Positions 1 to 10,499 of a stretch of 64,000 nucleotides of DNA are shown piece after piece. The translations under genes were made by a program, and so were the position numbers. Position 1 is the first letter of the stretch, and every line of letters begins with the position of its first letter. Origin of the DNA: Leptospira yanagawae serovar Saopaulo str. Sao Paulo = ATCC 700523. GTDB lineage: Bacteria; Spirochaetota; Leptospiria; Leptospirales; Leptospiraceae. Under the pieces are notes generated by a model that worked only from the letters and a program-made list of their open reading frames with translations, made no database searches and had not been told where the DNA came from. The DNA is taken from contig NZ_AOGX02000035.1 of assembly GCF_000332475.2 (NCBI RefSeq), forward strand, positions 62,001 to 126,000, given 5' to 3'.

Positions 1-1428
1 AATGATGCGTTCCAGTTCCACGACCACCATACAACCATTCCGCGAACCTTTCCAAGTTGGGCAGATACTCTGACGGGCAAATATGCAATGGATCATAAAG
101 TGCGGGATATGTTTCCCTCTCCCGAGGAAAAACAAAGGATAGGTTCTTCTTCCTTTCCCACAATCCAACAAATCTTAAAAAAAATTGGATACGAACACTA
201 TGCAATTGGTAGTTTTGCTGCGGACATTTTTCCAAGAGCCAATTTCGGGTTTGATGCTGTTTATGCACCAAACTTCAATGCTCGGATCATGACTGTGCAA
301 AGGACAGCGGAAACACAAATTTTGATTTTACCATTTCTTGTAGGTTCTTGGTTTTCAGGGGGAATGTATTTAGAAGAATTGGATGGGCTTTCCACATGGG
401 GTGATGGGAAGAGGCTCATCAATCGATTCCATTCTTTAGTAAAAGAAAAAAAAGATTCTCCTTATTCCATTACCTATTTTTCAAGTGTGATTCATTTTCC
501 ATACACTCCTTCCTATCCATATTACAAACGTTATACTGATCAAAATTACTACGGAAAGTACAAATACCTCAAATTTGTGGATCCAACGGACGCAAATTTA
601 CCAAATCAGGTAGAAATCTCTCAAATTCGAAGCTTATTTGATAGCGCAGTTTATGCCTTTGACCAAGAATTTGGTGAAATGGTTGGTTATCTAAAAGAAC
701 AAGGGATTTATGAGGACGCAATCATCATCCTCACTGCCGATCATGGCGAAGCTTTGTATGAAGATATCCACGGCCAAGGACATGGGGAACATCTTAGAGG
801 GGAAGCCGTTACACATGTTCCTTTTATGATTAAGTTTCCGAAAACATCGAAGTTTGGGCAATTACAAGAAAACCAAAGGGAATTTACGGGGATCACATCA
901 AGTGTGGATTTTGTCCCAACACTTATGGATTATTTTAATATCCCTTTAACTTCTGAATATCCAGGCAAATCGTTGTTAGCAGTTCTTCAGGATAAAGATT
1001 GGAAAGAAGATCGATTTGTATATTCTGAAACTGGGATATGGTTTTCTGATGTAGGGAATCATTTTTTCCAAAAACAAAGGATCCCATATCCAAATATCTT
1101 ATCTCTCCACCAAGTAGTGCCGGAAGAAGATTACCAAATTATGATCACCGATCCAATTTATCGGGAAACAATTGCATTTTCAAAACACAGAAGCATTCAA
1201 AATTCGAACTATAAACTGATTTACATTCCCACAAGAGAAGGTGTGAAGTTTGAGTTATACGATCGTAAAAAAGATCCTCTAAACCAAACAAATCTTTTTC
1301 CCAATCACCCCATGGCTTCCAAAATGAAGGACGTTTTGTACAAAACAGTTGTGAAATGGGAGAGTGCCTCGGTTGCCGGGGAATATTTAATTCCAAGTTC
1401 TTTATCAGATATCAATGAAAACTTATAA
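1..1428 (+). CDS. Alkaline phosphatase/sulfatase-superfamily enzyme, 5' partial
   Basis: The reading frame is open from base 1, so the true start lies upstream; about 475 residues are visible. The superfamily pattern is clear: TFPSW followed by ADTLTGKY near the window edge matches the nucleophile loop (C/S-x-P-S-R ... LLTGRY in sulfatases), and TADHGEALYED plus GHGEHLRGE (bases about 735-805) match the metal-binding loops. The nucleophile position is Thr (bases 46-48), which cannot be converted to formylglycine, so a phosphatase or phospho/phosphoglycerol-type transferase is more likely than a sulfatase. That is inference; the substrate is unknown. Membrane segments of such enzymes would lie in the missing N-terminus. 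The gene is followed after 18 bases by carB on the same strand. Confidence 0.85.
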   Translation, partial: NDAFQFHDHHTTIPRTFPSWADTLTGKYAMDHKVRDMFPSPEEKQRIGSSSFPTIQQILKKIGYEHYAIGSFAADIFPRANFGFDAVYAPNFNARIMTVQRTAETQILILPFLVGSWFSGGMYLEELDGLSTWGDGKRLINRFHSLVKEKKDSPYSITYFSSVIHFPYTPSYPYYKRYTDQNYYGKYKYLKFVDPTDANLPNQVEISQIRSLFDSAVYAFDQEFGEMVGYLKEQGIYEDAIIILTADHGEALYEDIHGQGHGEHLRGEAVTHVPFMIKFPKTSKFGQLQENQREFTGITSSVDFVPTLMDYFNIPLTSEYPGKSLLAVLQDKDWKEDRFVYSETGIWFSDVGNHFFQKQRIPYPNILSLHQVVPEEDYQIMITDPIYRETIAFSKHRSIQNSNYKLIYIPTREGVKFELYDRKKDPLNQTNLFPNHPMASKMKDVLYKTVVKWESASVAGEYLIPSSLSDINENL

Positions 1429-1446
1429 GAAAAAAAAGAGGAAACT

Positions 1447-4400
1447 ATGCCGCAACGTAACGACTTAAAATCAATTTTGATCATCGGATCCGGACCAATT
1501 GTCATCGGGCAGGCATGTGAGTTTGACTATTCCGGAACCCAAGCCACAAAGGCACTGCGGGAAAAAGGAATTCGAGTCATATTGGTGAATTCCAATCCGG
1601 CAACCATCATGACCGATCCCGATCTTGCGGATGCCACCTACATTGAACCTCTTACCGTACCAGTACTTGAAAAAATCATTAAAAAAGAAAAACCAGATGC
1701 CATCTTACCTACAGTAGGTGGACAAACAGCTCTGAACTTAGCCCTTGCTTTACATCGTGAAGGTATTTTAGAAAAGTATAATGTTGAACTCATCGGTGCT
1801 AAAGTTGATGCCATTCGGAAAGCGGAAGATAGAGAGTTATTCAAACTCGCTATGGAAAAACTCGGGATACGGGTTGCCAAGTCGTTTATGGTTTCCGATA
1901 TGGAAGCCGCGAGAAAAGCAAAAGATGAAATTGGATTTCCCATCATCATCCGTCCTGCCTTCACCTTAGGTGGAACAGGTGGTGGAACCTGTTACGATGA
2001 ATCTGAATTTGAAGAGATCGCACAAAAAGGGTTATCGGCTTCTCCAATCTCTCAAATCCTCGTAGAAGAATCTGTGATGGGTTGGAAGGAATTTGAATTA
2101 GAAGTGATGCGTGATCTGAATGATAACGTGGTTATCATTTGTTCTATTGAGAACCTCGACCCAATGGGTGTTCATACAGGAGATTCGATTACTGTTGCCC
2201 CTCAACAAACTTTAAGTGATAAAGAATACCAAAGATTACGTGATATGTCCATAGACATCATCCGAGAGATTGGTGTGGAAACAGGTGGATCCAATATCCA
2301 ATTTGCAGTAAATCCAGAAAACGGTGATGTGATTGTGATTGAGATGAACCCGAGGGTATCACGTTCTTCTGCACTGGCTTCTAAAGCCACTGGATTCCCA
2401 ATCGCAAAAATTGCAGCACTTCTTTCCATTGGTTATACTTTGGATGAAATTCGAAATGATATCACTCGTGTAACACCTGCTAGTTTCGAGCCTTCCATTG
2501 ATTATGTGGTAACAAAAATCCCAAGATTTGCATTCGAAAAATTCCCAGGTTCTGACAATACATTAGGCGTACAAATGAAAGCAGTGGGAGAGGCGATGGC
2601 CATTGGTCGTAACTTCAAAGAAAGTTTTCAAAAAGCCCTACGTTCCTTGGAGACTGATAGATTTGGTTTTGGAAGTGATGGATATTTAAAAGAACTGATG
2701 GAATGGGAATCTATTCCAAAAGAACAAAGAAAGGAATGGCTTACTGCGAAGGTAAAACGCCCAACCGACAAACGGATATTCTATGTTAAGATGGCGTTTG
2801 ATTTCGGAATGAGTGTGGAAGAAATTCACGAAATTTGTAAAATTGATCCATGGTTTTTATACCAATTTGAAGAACTGTTCCAACTAGAAAACAAATACCG
2901 TAAGGAAGGAAATGTTATCATCGAAGAGATGAAACGAGCTGGCTTCTCGAATCGCCAATTAGCTTTCCTATCAAAAGAAGAACAAATTTTAGCACAGGTG
3001 AGAAGTGGTGCTGCCATTGAGATTACAAAAGCGAAAGTGGATAAAACTCTTAGGGAAGAAGAAGAAAAAATCGAATCCTATTTAGAAGAAAAAAACATAC
3101 GTCCTGTATACAAACGAATTGATACTTGTGCGGGTGAATTCGAAGCGTTTACACCTTATATGTATTCTTCTTATGATGAAGAAGATGAATCGGATGTCAC
3201 TTCCAAAAAAAAGGTGATGATCCTTGGTGGTGGTCCCAACCGAATTGGACAAGGGATTGAATTTGATTATTGTTGTTGCCATGCTTCGTTTTCCTTACAA
3301 GAAGCAGGAGTTGAATCAATTATGGTTAACTCCAATCCAGAAACCGTTTCCACGGATTATGACACTTCTGACAGATTGTACTTTGAACCTCTTAGTTTAG
3401 AAGATGTGATGGCAATTTTTAAAAAGGAAAGGCCAGATGGTGTCATAGTTCAGTTAGGTGGTCAAACACCTTTAAAACTAGCAAAGGCATTGGAAAAACG
3501 AGGGGTTCCAATCCTTGGAACAAGTCCTGATTCAATCGACCGTGCCGAAGATCGTAAACGATTTGCGGAAGTTTTGGAAAAGTTAAACTTAAAATCCCCA
3601 GAAAACGGAATTGCATCTTCCAAAGACAAAGCAAGAGAAATCGCAAGAAAAATTGGATATCCCGTACTTGTAAGACCATCGTATGTGTTAGGTGGTCGAG
3701 CGATGCTTATCGTGAATGAAGAAACGGAATTAGACAAATACATGGAAGAAGCAGAAGAGGTATCAGAAGATAGACCTCTACTAGTGGATTCTTTTTTGCA
3801 AGATGCTACAGAAGTGGATGTGGATGCACTTTGTGATGGCAAGGATGTATTCATTGCAGGAGTGATGGAACACATTGAAGAAGCAGGAATCCATTCTGGT
3901 GATTCTGCTTGTGTATTACCACCTCAAAGTATTTCCCAAAAGATGATCCAAGAAATTGAAGAGGCAACCTACCGCTTAGCTTTAGAACTTGATGTAAAGG
4001 GATTGATTAATGTCCAATATGCAATCAAGGATGAAACATTATATGTTTTAGAAGTAAACCCAAGAGCATCGAGGACGGTTCCTTTTGTTGCAAAATCCAT
4101 TGGAATTCCAGTGGTGAAGATAGCGGTGAGATTGATGCTCGGTGAACCACTCGCTTCATTTAAATTGGGCAAACGTTATTCTGCTCCGATGATCACTGTC
4201 AAAGAAGCAGTTTTACCATTTAGTAAGTTTCCAGGTGTTGATACCATCCTTGGTCCCGAAATGCGATCCACAGGTGAAGTGATGGGTGTTGCAGCTACAA
4301 AGGGTGAAGCCTTTGTCAAAGCTCAAATCATGGCAGGAGAAGAGCCACCAAAACACGGAACTGTGTTTGTTACAATCAATGACAAAACGAAAAAAGAACT

Positions 4401-4758
4401 TTTGGAATCAGTAAGGTCACTTTCCAATCTTGGATATAACATCATTGCAACGGAAGGAACTCATAAATTTTTATCGGACAATGGAATTTTATCCAGTAAG
4501 ATCAATAAAATCTATGATGGGTATTTTCCAAATGTGATTGATTATATCAAAGAGAAAAAAATCCATCTCATCATCAATACACCGCTTTCAAGGGTAACAC
4601 GTGAGAACGCATTTACAATCAGACAAGCGGCAATCAAATACAAGGTTCCTTGCCTAACCACTTCCCAAGCAGCGAAGGCATTGATCCATGGACTTGTTGA
4701 AATGAAAGACAAAGGATACTCCGTAAATTCCCTTCAGGAAATTCATAAGAAAAAATAA
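1447..4758 (+). CDS. carB: Carbamoyl-phosphate synthase large subunit
   Basis: Makes carbamoyl phosphate from bicarbonate, ammonia (delivered by CarA) and two ATP, for pyrimidine and arginine synthesis in the cytosol. The 1103-residue protein shows the internal duplication of the family: [17 protein letters not shown] near residue 14 and its counterpart [15 protein letters not shown] near residue 591 each open an ATP-grasp half. Each half carries a matching ATP-binding loop ([11 protein letters not shown] and [11 protein letters not shown]). The C-terminal 140 residues look like the MGS-like regulatory domain. Length is slightly above the usual 1070-1080. A GAGGAAA ribosome site sits just upstream of the ATG. 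carA is not adjacent. Confidence 0.98.
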   Translation: MPQRNDLKSILIIGSGPIVIGQACEFDYSGTQATKALREKGIRVILVNSNPATIMTDPDLADATYIEPLTVPVLEKIIKKEKPDAILPTVGGQTALNLALALHREGILEKYNVELIGAKVDAIRKAEDRELFKLAMEKLGIRVAKSFMVSDMEAARKAKDEIGFPIIIRPAFTLGGTGGGTCYDESEFEEIAQKGLSASPISQILVEESVMGWKEFELEVMRDLNDNVVIICSIENLDPMGVHTGDSITVAPQQTLSDKEYQRLRDMSIDIIREIGVETGGSNIQFAVNPENGDVIVIEMNPRVSRSSALASKATGFPIAKIAALLSIGYTLDEIRNDITRVTPASFEPSIDYVVTKIPRFAFEKFPGSDNTLGVQMKAVGEAMAIGRNFKESFQKALRSLETDRFGFGSDGYLKELMEWESIPKEQRKEWLTAKVKRPTDKRIFYVKMAFDFGMSVEEIHEICKIDPWFLYQFEELFQLENKYRKEGNVIIEEMKRAGFSNRQLAFLSKEEQILAQVRSGAAIEITKAKVDKTLREEEEKIESYLEEKNIRPVYKRIDTCAGEFEAFTPYMYSSYDEEDESDVTSKKKVMILGGGPNRIGQGIEFDYCCCHASFSLQEAGVESIMVNSNPETVSTDYDTSDRLYFEPLSLEDVMAIFKKERPDGVIVQLGGQTPLKLAKALEKRGVPILGTSPDSIDRAEDRKRFAEVLEKLNLKSPENGIASSKDKAREIARKIGYPVLVRPSYVLGGRAMLIVNEETELDKYMEEAEEVSEDRPLLVDSFLQDATEVDVDALCDGKDVFIAGVMEHIEEAGIHSGDSACVLPPQSISQKMIQEIEEATYRLALELDVKGLINVQYAIKDETLYVLEVNPRASRTVPFVAKSIGIPVVKIAVRLMLGEPLASFKLGKRYSAPMITVKEAVLPFSKFPGVDTILGPEMRSTGEVMGVAATKGEAFVKAQIMAGEEPPKHGTVFVTINDKTKKELLESVRSLSNLGYNIIATEGTHKFLSDNGILSSKINKIYDGYFPNVIDYIKEKKIHLIINTPLSRVTRENAFTIRQAAIKYKVPCLTTSQAAKALIHGLVEMKDKGYSVNSLQEIHKKK

Positions 4759-4776
4759 GAGCTAAAAATTTTAATG

Positions 4777-4817
4777 CCAATCGCGAATTCCTTTGTGGGA
4801 AAGGATTCGTCGATTGG
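4777..4817. terminator. Hairpin between convergent carB and DUF1499 gene
   Basis: Perfect 7-base outer arms CCAATCG (4777-4783) and CGATTGG (4811-4817) enclose a second near-perfect stem, GAATTCCTTT against AAAGGATTC with one bulged T, and a short GTGGG loop. It lies between the carB stop and the convergent lipoprotein gene stop, and GGTTTTCG follows on the plus strand. The position suggests a shared bidirectional terminator; the T-run is weak, so function is inferred. Confidence 0.55.
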
Positions 4818-4861
4818 GTTTTCGTGAGTTAACAACAGGGAAGGGAATACAAACTTTTTTC

Positions 4862-5317
4862 TTAAATGGAGAGATCCTTTAAAAGAGTTTCGATTCGTTT
4901 TCGGTTCACTCCCAAATCTGATTTGCCAAGTCTTGATGCCGAACGAAAATGCAAAAGTTTCGATTTCTCATCAAAGTAAAATTCAACATCGTCCACATAA
5001 CGCATGAGTAACGATGTATATTCCACATAAAGATAATTGTTTTCTTCTTTGATGATTTTTGTGCGTGGGGTATCCTTAATCCTTTGTTTTAAGATCAGAA
5101 GGGCTTCATTCGTTGGTTTGGTATACGGTGCCGGTGCTCGGAAATGTTCTTTGTCCGAGGGATCTGCATAAGAGCTCACACAATTAGGAGTGGCTGGGCA
5201 TTCTAATAACTTTCCCGATCGGATTCCTAAATTGTCGGGTCTTGTGCCGGTGCAATTCAGAAAAAATAATAAGGGGACGGTGGTTCCTATCAATGTGATT
5301 AAATATTGTTTTTTCAT
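4862..5317 (-). CDS. DUF1499 family lipoprotein
   Basis: A 151-residue protein. I chose the ATG at 5317 (MKKQYLITLIG), because AAGGAAAAGGAACC lies directly before it; a longer frame opens 11 codons upstream but would bury the signal peptide. The hydrophobic N-terminus ends in FFLNC, a permissive spirochaetal lipobox, so it is probably lipidated. The body has the DUF1499 pattern: CPATPNCVSSYA near the start, a long basic and acidic middle, and a C-terminal YVDDVEFYFDE ... FRSASRLGKSDLGVNRKRIE block. The function of DUF1499 proteins is not established. It lies downstream of the DUF3999/DUF2339 pair on the same strand and may share their transcript. Confidence 0.85.
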   Translation of the reverse strand: MKKQYLITLIGTTVPLLFFLNCTGTRPDNLGIRSGKLLECPATPNCVSSYADPSDKEHFRAPAPYTKPTNEALLILKQRIKDTPRTKIIKEENNYLYVEYTSLLMRYVDDVEFYFDEKSKLLHFRSASRLGKSDLGVNRKRIETLLKDLSI

Positions 5318-5367
5318 CGGTTCCTTTTCCTTCTTTTTTAATATCTTCATTTGTTATGATATTCCTT

Positions 5368-6603
5368 TTAGACGATTTCCTTTGCCACAAGTCGTTTGGA
5401 TTTTAATATCGAAAAAATAAAGAAGAGTAAAGTGAAAATACCCAGATAAAATAAGATTGTTGTGATATAACCAGAGATTGGTGGGTAAATCAAACTGTAA
5501 CCAAAATCTGGGTTTTCTGTTTCCTTATCTAGTTTTGCCTCAATTGGTGTTTTTTCTCTTAGTTCATCGGAAGAAGGGTAAGTATATGGATCAAAGTTGG
5601 CAGACCATTGGTAAGGATTTCCGTAATACAAAACATAGTTTTGCGATTCTGTATCGGAGTCTGTAAAAAATAAAATTTCTTCTAACGGTTGCACAGTGAT
5701 GACTTCTTTTAGGTGGAGTGTTTCGTTTTCGCCATCATTGATTTCAATCGTAAATTCTGAATTTACTGGAGAAACGATGGGAATTTCAGCAAAAGATCCT
5801 TCGTTTTCTTTATGGTTGATCGTACCTTGGAAAACAGTGTCCCATTCCTTTTTGTTGATTTTTGCGCGAACGGTGATGTAACGTTCCCAATTCTTTTCTT
5901 CAAAACTCAGTTTGAGTGTTTGGAAACTGCTTTGGTTTTCATTGGGAAACGTAAATAAAACTGAGTTTTCCTCTAAGTTAGGGTTTGGAATGGGTTGTAT
6001 TTTTTCAAAGTAAAGATTTTTATTTCCTTTGATACGTGTCACAGAAGGGAATTTTAAATTTGATCCATTTTCAACTTCCACTCGAAGATAACGATACTTT
6101 GTATTTCCTAAATCAATTTCACCAGAAGTTTGTGACCCATACTTATATAAAAATACATTTTTTGTTTCATAAAATGAGTTTGGATTATCGCCTAATTTTA
6201 ATGTGATGGAGGTTTCATAATCAAAATCACTTGAGACTGTTAATTTAGAATAACTCATTCCTTCTGGAAGTTTCGGAAGTTCTAAAACATAAACCTCCAT
6301 ATCATCTTTTTTGGTAAAAAGCAATTCCGGTTTTAATTTTTCAGTGTATTTGCTAATCTCTTCTGCGTTTTGGATTTTATACGGGACAATTTCTCCATTT
6401 TTTGTGACACGTAGATCACCATAATAGGAATGTTTGTAAAACTCATCATCAAGTAAAACCCTTACGATTTGGTTGGATGAGTTCTTTGTTTGGATCGATA
6501 TTTCCTTTTTGTATTTAAAATTCTGTATCGGCAAAGGTCTTGCGACTATCGAAACAGTGAATAGAATTGTAATGAGCGAATAAATTTGAAAAAGTGATTT
6601 CAT
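5368..6603 (-). CDS. DUF3999-like membrane-anchored exported protein
   Basis: A 411-residue protein starting at MKSLFQIYSLITIL. That ATG overlaps the stop of the upstream gene by four bases (ATGA), which decides the start. A signal peptide spans roughly residues 1-20, then a large beta-rich extracytoplasmic domain, and a single transmembrane segment near the C-terminus (YITTILFYLGIFTLLFFIF) followed by a short basic tail. Pairing with an upstream DUF2339 multi-pass protein is the usual arrangement for DUF3999, which supports the family call. The biochemical role is not known; a cell-envelope role is inferred from topology only. Confidence 0.75.
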   Translation of the reverse strand: MKSLFQIYSLITILFTVSIVARPLPIQNFKYKKEISIQTKNSSNQIVRVLLDDEFYKHSYYGDLRVTKNGEIVPYKIQNAEEISKYTEKLKPELLFTKKDDMEVYVLELPKLPEGMSYSKLTVSSDFDYETSITLKLGDNPNSFYETKNVFLYKYGSQTSGEIDLGNTKYRYLRVEVENGSNLKFPSVTRIKGNKNLYFEKIQPIPNPNLEENSVLFTFPNENQSSFQTLKLSFEEKNWERYITVRAKINKKEWDTVFQGTINHKENEGSFAEIPIVSPVNSEFTIEINDGENETLHLKEVITVQPLEEILFFTDSDTESQNYVLYYGNPYQWSANFDPYTYPSSDELREKTPIEAKLDKETENPDFGYSLIYPPISGYITTILFYLGIFTLLFFIFSILKSKRLVAKEIV

Positions 6604-8288
6604 GTGGTTTCCTTTTTGATTCGATTGTAAAATGTTCCTGTAACAATAAGTGTGATTCCTAAAAATAACCCTGCAAGGATTCTGTATCCCAAGGATAAAT
6701 TCCAAAAATCATATAGATAAAATTTTGCGATGACCAGTGCCAAAGATACAAATCCAGCTACTTTTAGTGATTGGAATTGTTTTTTGAATCCTATAACAAG
6801 TGTGATCAGTCCATAAAAAATCAAACTTATCGAATATAGGAAAAGTCTTTTTTCTTCTGGAAAACCCAAATAAATTTCAACAAAGTTTCCAAGTAAAAAA
6901 TAGGGATAAGCCAAATATAAGAAGAGATTGGCGAAAGGGGAAAAATTTCTGCTATACCAATAAGACAATACTAAATACAAACTGCCCGTTGCAAAAATTA
7001 AAAACCTTCCGTTTAAAAAAGGAATTTCGTTGAAAGAGCGATAGGTGAAGGCAAAAACATATAACAAAGTGAAAAACCAAACTGGAAATGTTGCCAAATA
7101 CATGTACATTTGTTTAGAGTAGGTACTTGCCATCGTAACAACGAAGGCAAAACTGATCAGACTAAAAGCCAATGCCTTACCAGTCATGCCCATTACAATG
7201 ACGCTGATAATGAATGGTAAACCGAAGAGACCCACAATGTCATAGGTAGATTTGGCTTTCTCTGTTAATGTGATCCCTTTCAGGGACTTACTATAAAAAA
7301 TGTAAAAACTCAAAAGAAACATCGTGAGTAAAAACGGTTTCAGAGTTGGATAAAAAATTCCAAATATCCAGAAGGCTTGGATGAATCCAAGTCCTAATGT
7401 AAACCCTAGTGTTACCAAAGTGAGGACTGGTTTTTTTTCGCGATTGGTTTTTAAAACTTGGAATTCCCTAATTAGAAAGAGGAGATAAACACCAATTTGG
7501 AATGCCAACGGATAAAATAGTTTTGCATTTTCCAGTTTGGAATCCGCCCAAATCGCAAAGATGAGGTGGTTTGCAAATAATACCAAAAGTGGAATGACTT
7601 TCCATGTCATTTCCTTTCGGATCCAAAAGAAAAGAGCATTCCAAATCAGTAAATAGGTAAAAAGAAATGGATACGAATTTTGACCTGTAGAGACTAAAAT
7701 TGGAGAAAGGAATACTCCTAAACTTGCAAATCCAAACAAAACTTCACTTTTTTCTGCATAAGAAATTCCAACGGCAGTTAAACTCAAAAGTATGAGTCCA
7801 ACAAAACATGTTTCTGTTCCGTACAAATCGTACCATATATACCCTGAGTAATATGCAGAGAATAAAACGGCTATACCTAAGCCAAGTAAACTGGGAGAAA
7901 GGTAAGGTCGTGAGTCTTTCGTTTTGTGGCCATACCACAATATGGGTAAGGAAGATAAAATCCCAATCCATATCCGAACTGATTCATTGATCCAATACTC
8001 TTCGATGGCCAAATAAAAAAACCAAACGGATGCGAGGATCAGGGAAAAAACACCTAGTTTTACAAATAAATTTTGGCCAATCCATTGGATGAACCAATTG
8101 GGTCCTTCTTCCAAAGAAACAGTTCCTTCGGATTCATAAACCTTGGTTTCTTTGGGCAATTCGGAAGGTATTGGTTTCGGAGTTGTTTTGGATTCCGAAA
8201 GAGAAAGAACTCTTTCTTTTAAGAAAAAAAGTTCTCTCTCCATCGATTGGATTTTGGATAAAATTTCTTTTGATTCGTTTTCTTCCAC
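6600..8288 (-). CDS. DUF2339 polytopic membrane protein
   Basis: 562 residues. A short N-terminal coiled-coil-like stretch (residues 1-35) and a charged linker precede about 14-16 hydrophobic helices running to the C-terminus. The segment WFIQWIGQNLFVKLGVFSLILASVWFF opening the membrane part, followed by closely spaced helices, is typical of DUF2339. It is translationally coupled to the downstream DUF3999 gene by a 4-base overlap, so the two products probably act together. No catalytic motif was recognised, and function in the family is undefined. ispG lies 43 bases upstream on the same strand. Confidence 0.8.
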   Translation of the reverse strand: MEENESKEILSKIQSMERELFFLKERVLSLSESKTTPKPIPSELPKETKVYESEGTVSLEEGPNWFIQWIGQNLFVKLGVFSLILASVWFFYLAIEEYWINESVRIWIGILSSLPILWYGHKTKDSRPYLSPSLLGLGIAVLFSAYYSGYIWYDLYGTETCFVGLILLSLTAVGISYAEKSEVLFGFASLGVFLSPILVSTGQNSYPFLFTYLLIWNALFFWIRKEMTWKVIPLLVLFANHLIFAIWADSKLENAKLFYPLAFQIGVYLLFLIREFQVLKTNREKKPVLTLVTLGFTLGLGFIQAFWIFGIFYPTLKPFLLTMFLLSFYIFYSKSLKGITLTEKAKSTYDIVGLFGLPFIISVIVMGMTGKALAFSLISFAFVVTMASTYSKQMYMYLATFPVWFFTLLYVFAFTYRSFNEIPFLNGRFLIFATGSLYLVLSYWYSRNFSPFANLFLYLAYPYFLLGNFVEIYLGFPEEKRLFLYSISLIFYGLITLVIGFKKQFQSLKVAGFVSLALVIAKFYLYDFWNLSLGYRILAGLFLGITLIVTGTFYNRIKKETT

Positions 8289-8331
8289 CTGGATGAGATT
8301 ACAGATGGAAGAAACGAATGGAAACTATTTT

Positions 8332-10359
8332 TTATTCTGGATCGTTCCACATTCCATTTTCACGAATGAGTTCAATGAGTAGTTCAGGAGCTTCCACTTC
8401 TGATACCCCTTTTTTGACAATTTCCTTTCCTTTGTAGAGGTGGACCTTACCCACACCAGCACCCACATATCCAAAATCGGCATCAGCCATTTCACCTGGT
8501 CCATTCACAATGCAACCCATCACTGCGATTTTTACTCCTTTTAGGTGACCTGTTTTTTCTTTGATTTTTGCGGTAGTGGTTTGTAAATCAAACATCGTCC
8601 TTCCGCAAGATGGGCAAGAGATGTATTCCGTTTTTGTCAATCGAAGCCTAGTGGCTTGTAAGATATCAAAACTCAAATGCAAACATTCTTCTGCTTCCCC
8701 ATCTCCATACGAAAGACGAATCACATCACCAATTCCATCCAGTAAACTACCACCTGCCTTAATGGAAGCATTGTACATCAATTGGTCTTTGTTTTGGTCT
8801 GTTACTTGTAAAACGATGGGGTAATCCGATTCTTTTAATAAAAATGCAAGTTTACGGATGGTAAGTAGGTCTCCATCACTCACAGAAAACAAAATGTTTT
8901 CTATTTTTCTTTTTTTGCATTCTTTTAAAACAGGTTTTACATCTTCGATTTGGGAAGCAGTAAAGGACCATTCTACGGAACGTTTGTCTTTTGCGAAACG
9001 TGAGACAAATTGTAAAAGATCATCCCATGATTCTTCTGATTCCTTGAGGAAAAGGGAAGGAGTGATGACCCATTTTTGAAACTTATACAATTCTTCAGCG
9101 AGTGCATCGTATTGGTAAAGAAGGTCATTCGAAAGTGATACAGAAACCGGAAGGGGGAAAGAACCTCGCCGAACCATCGTTCCAAGAGATAATAAATCCA
9201 TTTCAGAATTGATATGGAAATGTAATAGTTCAGGCACTCGACCTGATTTGGATTCTCTTTGGATGAGGTGGAGGACTTCTTCGGCAGTTCCCTCACCAAA
9301 AAATGGAAAACAGGATTCAATCCGAACTGGATTCGTATCTCCAATCTTAGTTTCTCCAATGTTGATTTCTTTTGAATAAAACTTAGAGTATTGGTAAGGG
9401 TCACGAAATTCTGTAAAAATCGTTTCCCTTTCGTTTTGGATTGGATTCGTTGTGCCTGTGAGAGAACTTAAAAAAAGTTGATTGTATTTCCGAACCAGTT
9501 CCTTCGCAACGGGGATTTCATGGATGGCATCTTCAGTGAGGGACACTCGGATGGTATCACCAAGACCATCTTCCAGTAAACTACCAATTCCGATTGCAGA
9601 TTTGATCCTACCATCTTTGCCATCACCAGCTTCTGTCACACCTAAATGTAATGGGTAATCCATACCTAAATCGTAAAATCTTGCAACTAACATGCGATAG
9701 GCTTGTATCATCACTTGAGGGTTCGAAGCTTTCATGGAGACAACGATATCTTTGTAGGAATTTTTTTCTGCGATCCGAATGAATTCTAATGCAGACTCCA
9801 CCATCCCAAGGGGAGTGTCTCCGAATCGATTCATAATCCGATCCGATAAACTTCCGTGATTGGTTCCAATCCGCATTGCTACACCTAGTTCTTTTGCTCG
9901 AAGCACTAGGGGAGTAAATACTTCTTCAATTCGTTCGAGTTCTTCGTTATAGTCTTTGTCAGTGTATTCTATGATTTCAAATTTTTTTTTGTCGGCAAAG
10001 TTTCCTGGGTTGATGCGAACCTTTTCGACCCATTCCACACATTTTAAAGCAACTTGTGGAGTGAAGTGAATGTCAGCAACTAATGGAACTTTTAGACCTA
10101 GTTCTTTCATCCTTTTTCGGATATTTGGTAAATTGTCGGCATCTGCCTGGCTTGGCACTGTTAGGCGAACGATTTCAGAACCCGCTTTTTCTAACTCTAA
10201 AATTTGTTGGATACTTGCGTCCGTATCTCTTGTGTTAGATGTTATCATGGATTGCACGCGAATTGGATTTTTGCCTCCAATCCCTACATCTCCCACCTTC
10301 ACTTCCCTCGTGGGACGTCTTTTATAGAAAAAGGGTGATTCGTTATATTTGGTGCTCAT
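8332..10359 (-). CDS. ispG: 4-hydroxy-3-methylbut-2-enyl diphosphate synthase, long form
   Basis: Catalyses the penultimate step of the MEP isoprenoid pathway, reducing the cyclic diphosphate MEcPP to HMBPP with a [4Fe-4S] cluster. The 675-residue protein begins RRPTREVKVGDVGIGG and contains NPIRVQSMITSNTRDTDA, GNFADKK and GVTEAGDGKDGRIKSA of the TIM barrel. The cluster domain carries CPSCGRT and CIVNGPGEMADADFGYVG near the C-terminus. It is far longer than the roughly 370-residue form of E. coli because an extra domain of about 250 residues sits between barrel and cluster domain, as in chlamydial, Bacteroidetes and plant IspG. The single ATG at 10359 fits the conserved N-terminus. Confidence 0.96.
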   Translation of the reverse strand: MSTKYNESPFFYKRRPTREVKVGDVGIGGKNPIRVQSMITSNTRDTDASIQQILELEKAGSEIVRLTVPSQADADNLPNIRKRMKELGLKVPLVADIHFTPQVALKCVEWVEKVRINPGNFADKKKFEIIEYTDKDYNEELERIEEVFTPLVLRAKELGVAMRIGTNHGSLSDRIMNRFGDTPLGMVESALEFIRIAEKNSYKDIVVSMKASNPQVMIQAYRMLVARFYDLGMDYPLHLGVTEAGDGKDGRIKSAIGIGSLLEDGLGDTIRVSLTEDAIHEIPVAKELVRKYNQLFLSSLTGTTNPIQNERETIFTEFRDPYQYSKFYSKEINIGETKIGDTNPVRIESCFPFFGEGTAEEVLHLIQRESKSGRVPELLHFHINSEMDLLSLGTMVRRGSFPLPVSVSLSNDLLYQYDALAEELYKFQKWVITPSLFLKESEESWDDLLQFVSRFAKDKRSVEWSFTASQIEDVKPVLKECKKRKIENILFSVSDGDLLTIRKLAFLLKESDYPIVLQVTDQNKDQLMYNASIKAGGSLLDGIGDVIRLSYGDGEAEECLHLSFDILQATRLRLTKTEYISCPSCGRTMFDLQTTTAKIKEKTGHLKGVKIAVMGCIVNGPGEMADADFGYVGAGVGKVHLYKGKEIVKKGVSEVEAPELLIELIRENGMWNDPE

Positions 10360-10499
10360 TTGAATCTTATGTTCTCATTATCTAGAAAATTAAATTCGAA
10401 ATTTTGGGCAAGCAGTATGAAAAAAATCTGTGACTTTCAATTTCACTCCCTCCCAAACCGAAAATCTATTTAGGAAGAAACCCTGGGCTTTTTGAACCA

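Noticed and set aside
1781..1969. Short open frames overlapping carB, on both strands
   Set aside because: They lie in other frames of a clearly conserved gene and show no family pattern or ribosome site.
3462..3875. 137-codon minus-strand frame inside carB
   Set aside because: Ser-rich composition typical of an antisense shadow of a coding region; no homologous motif.
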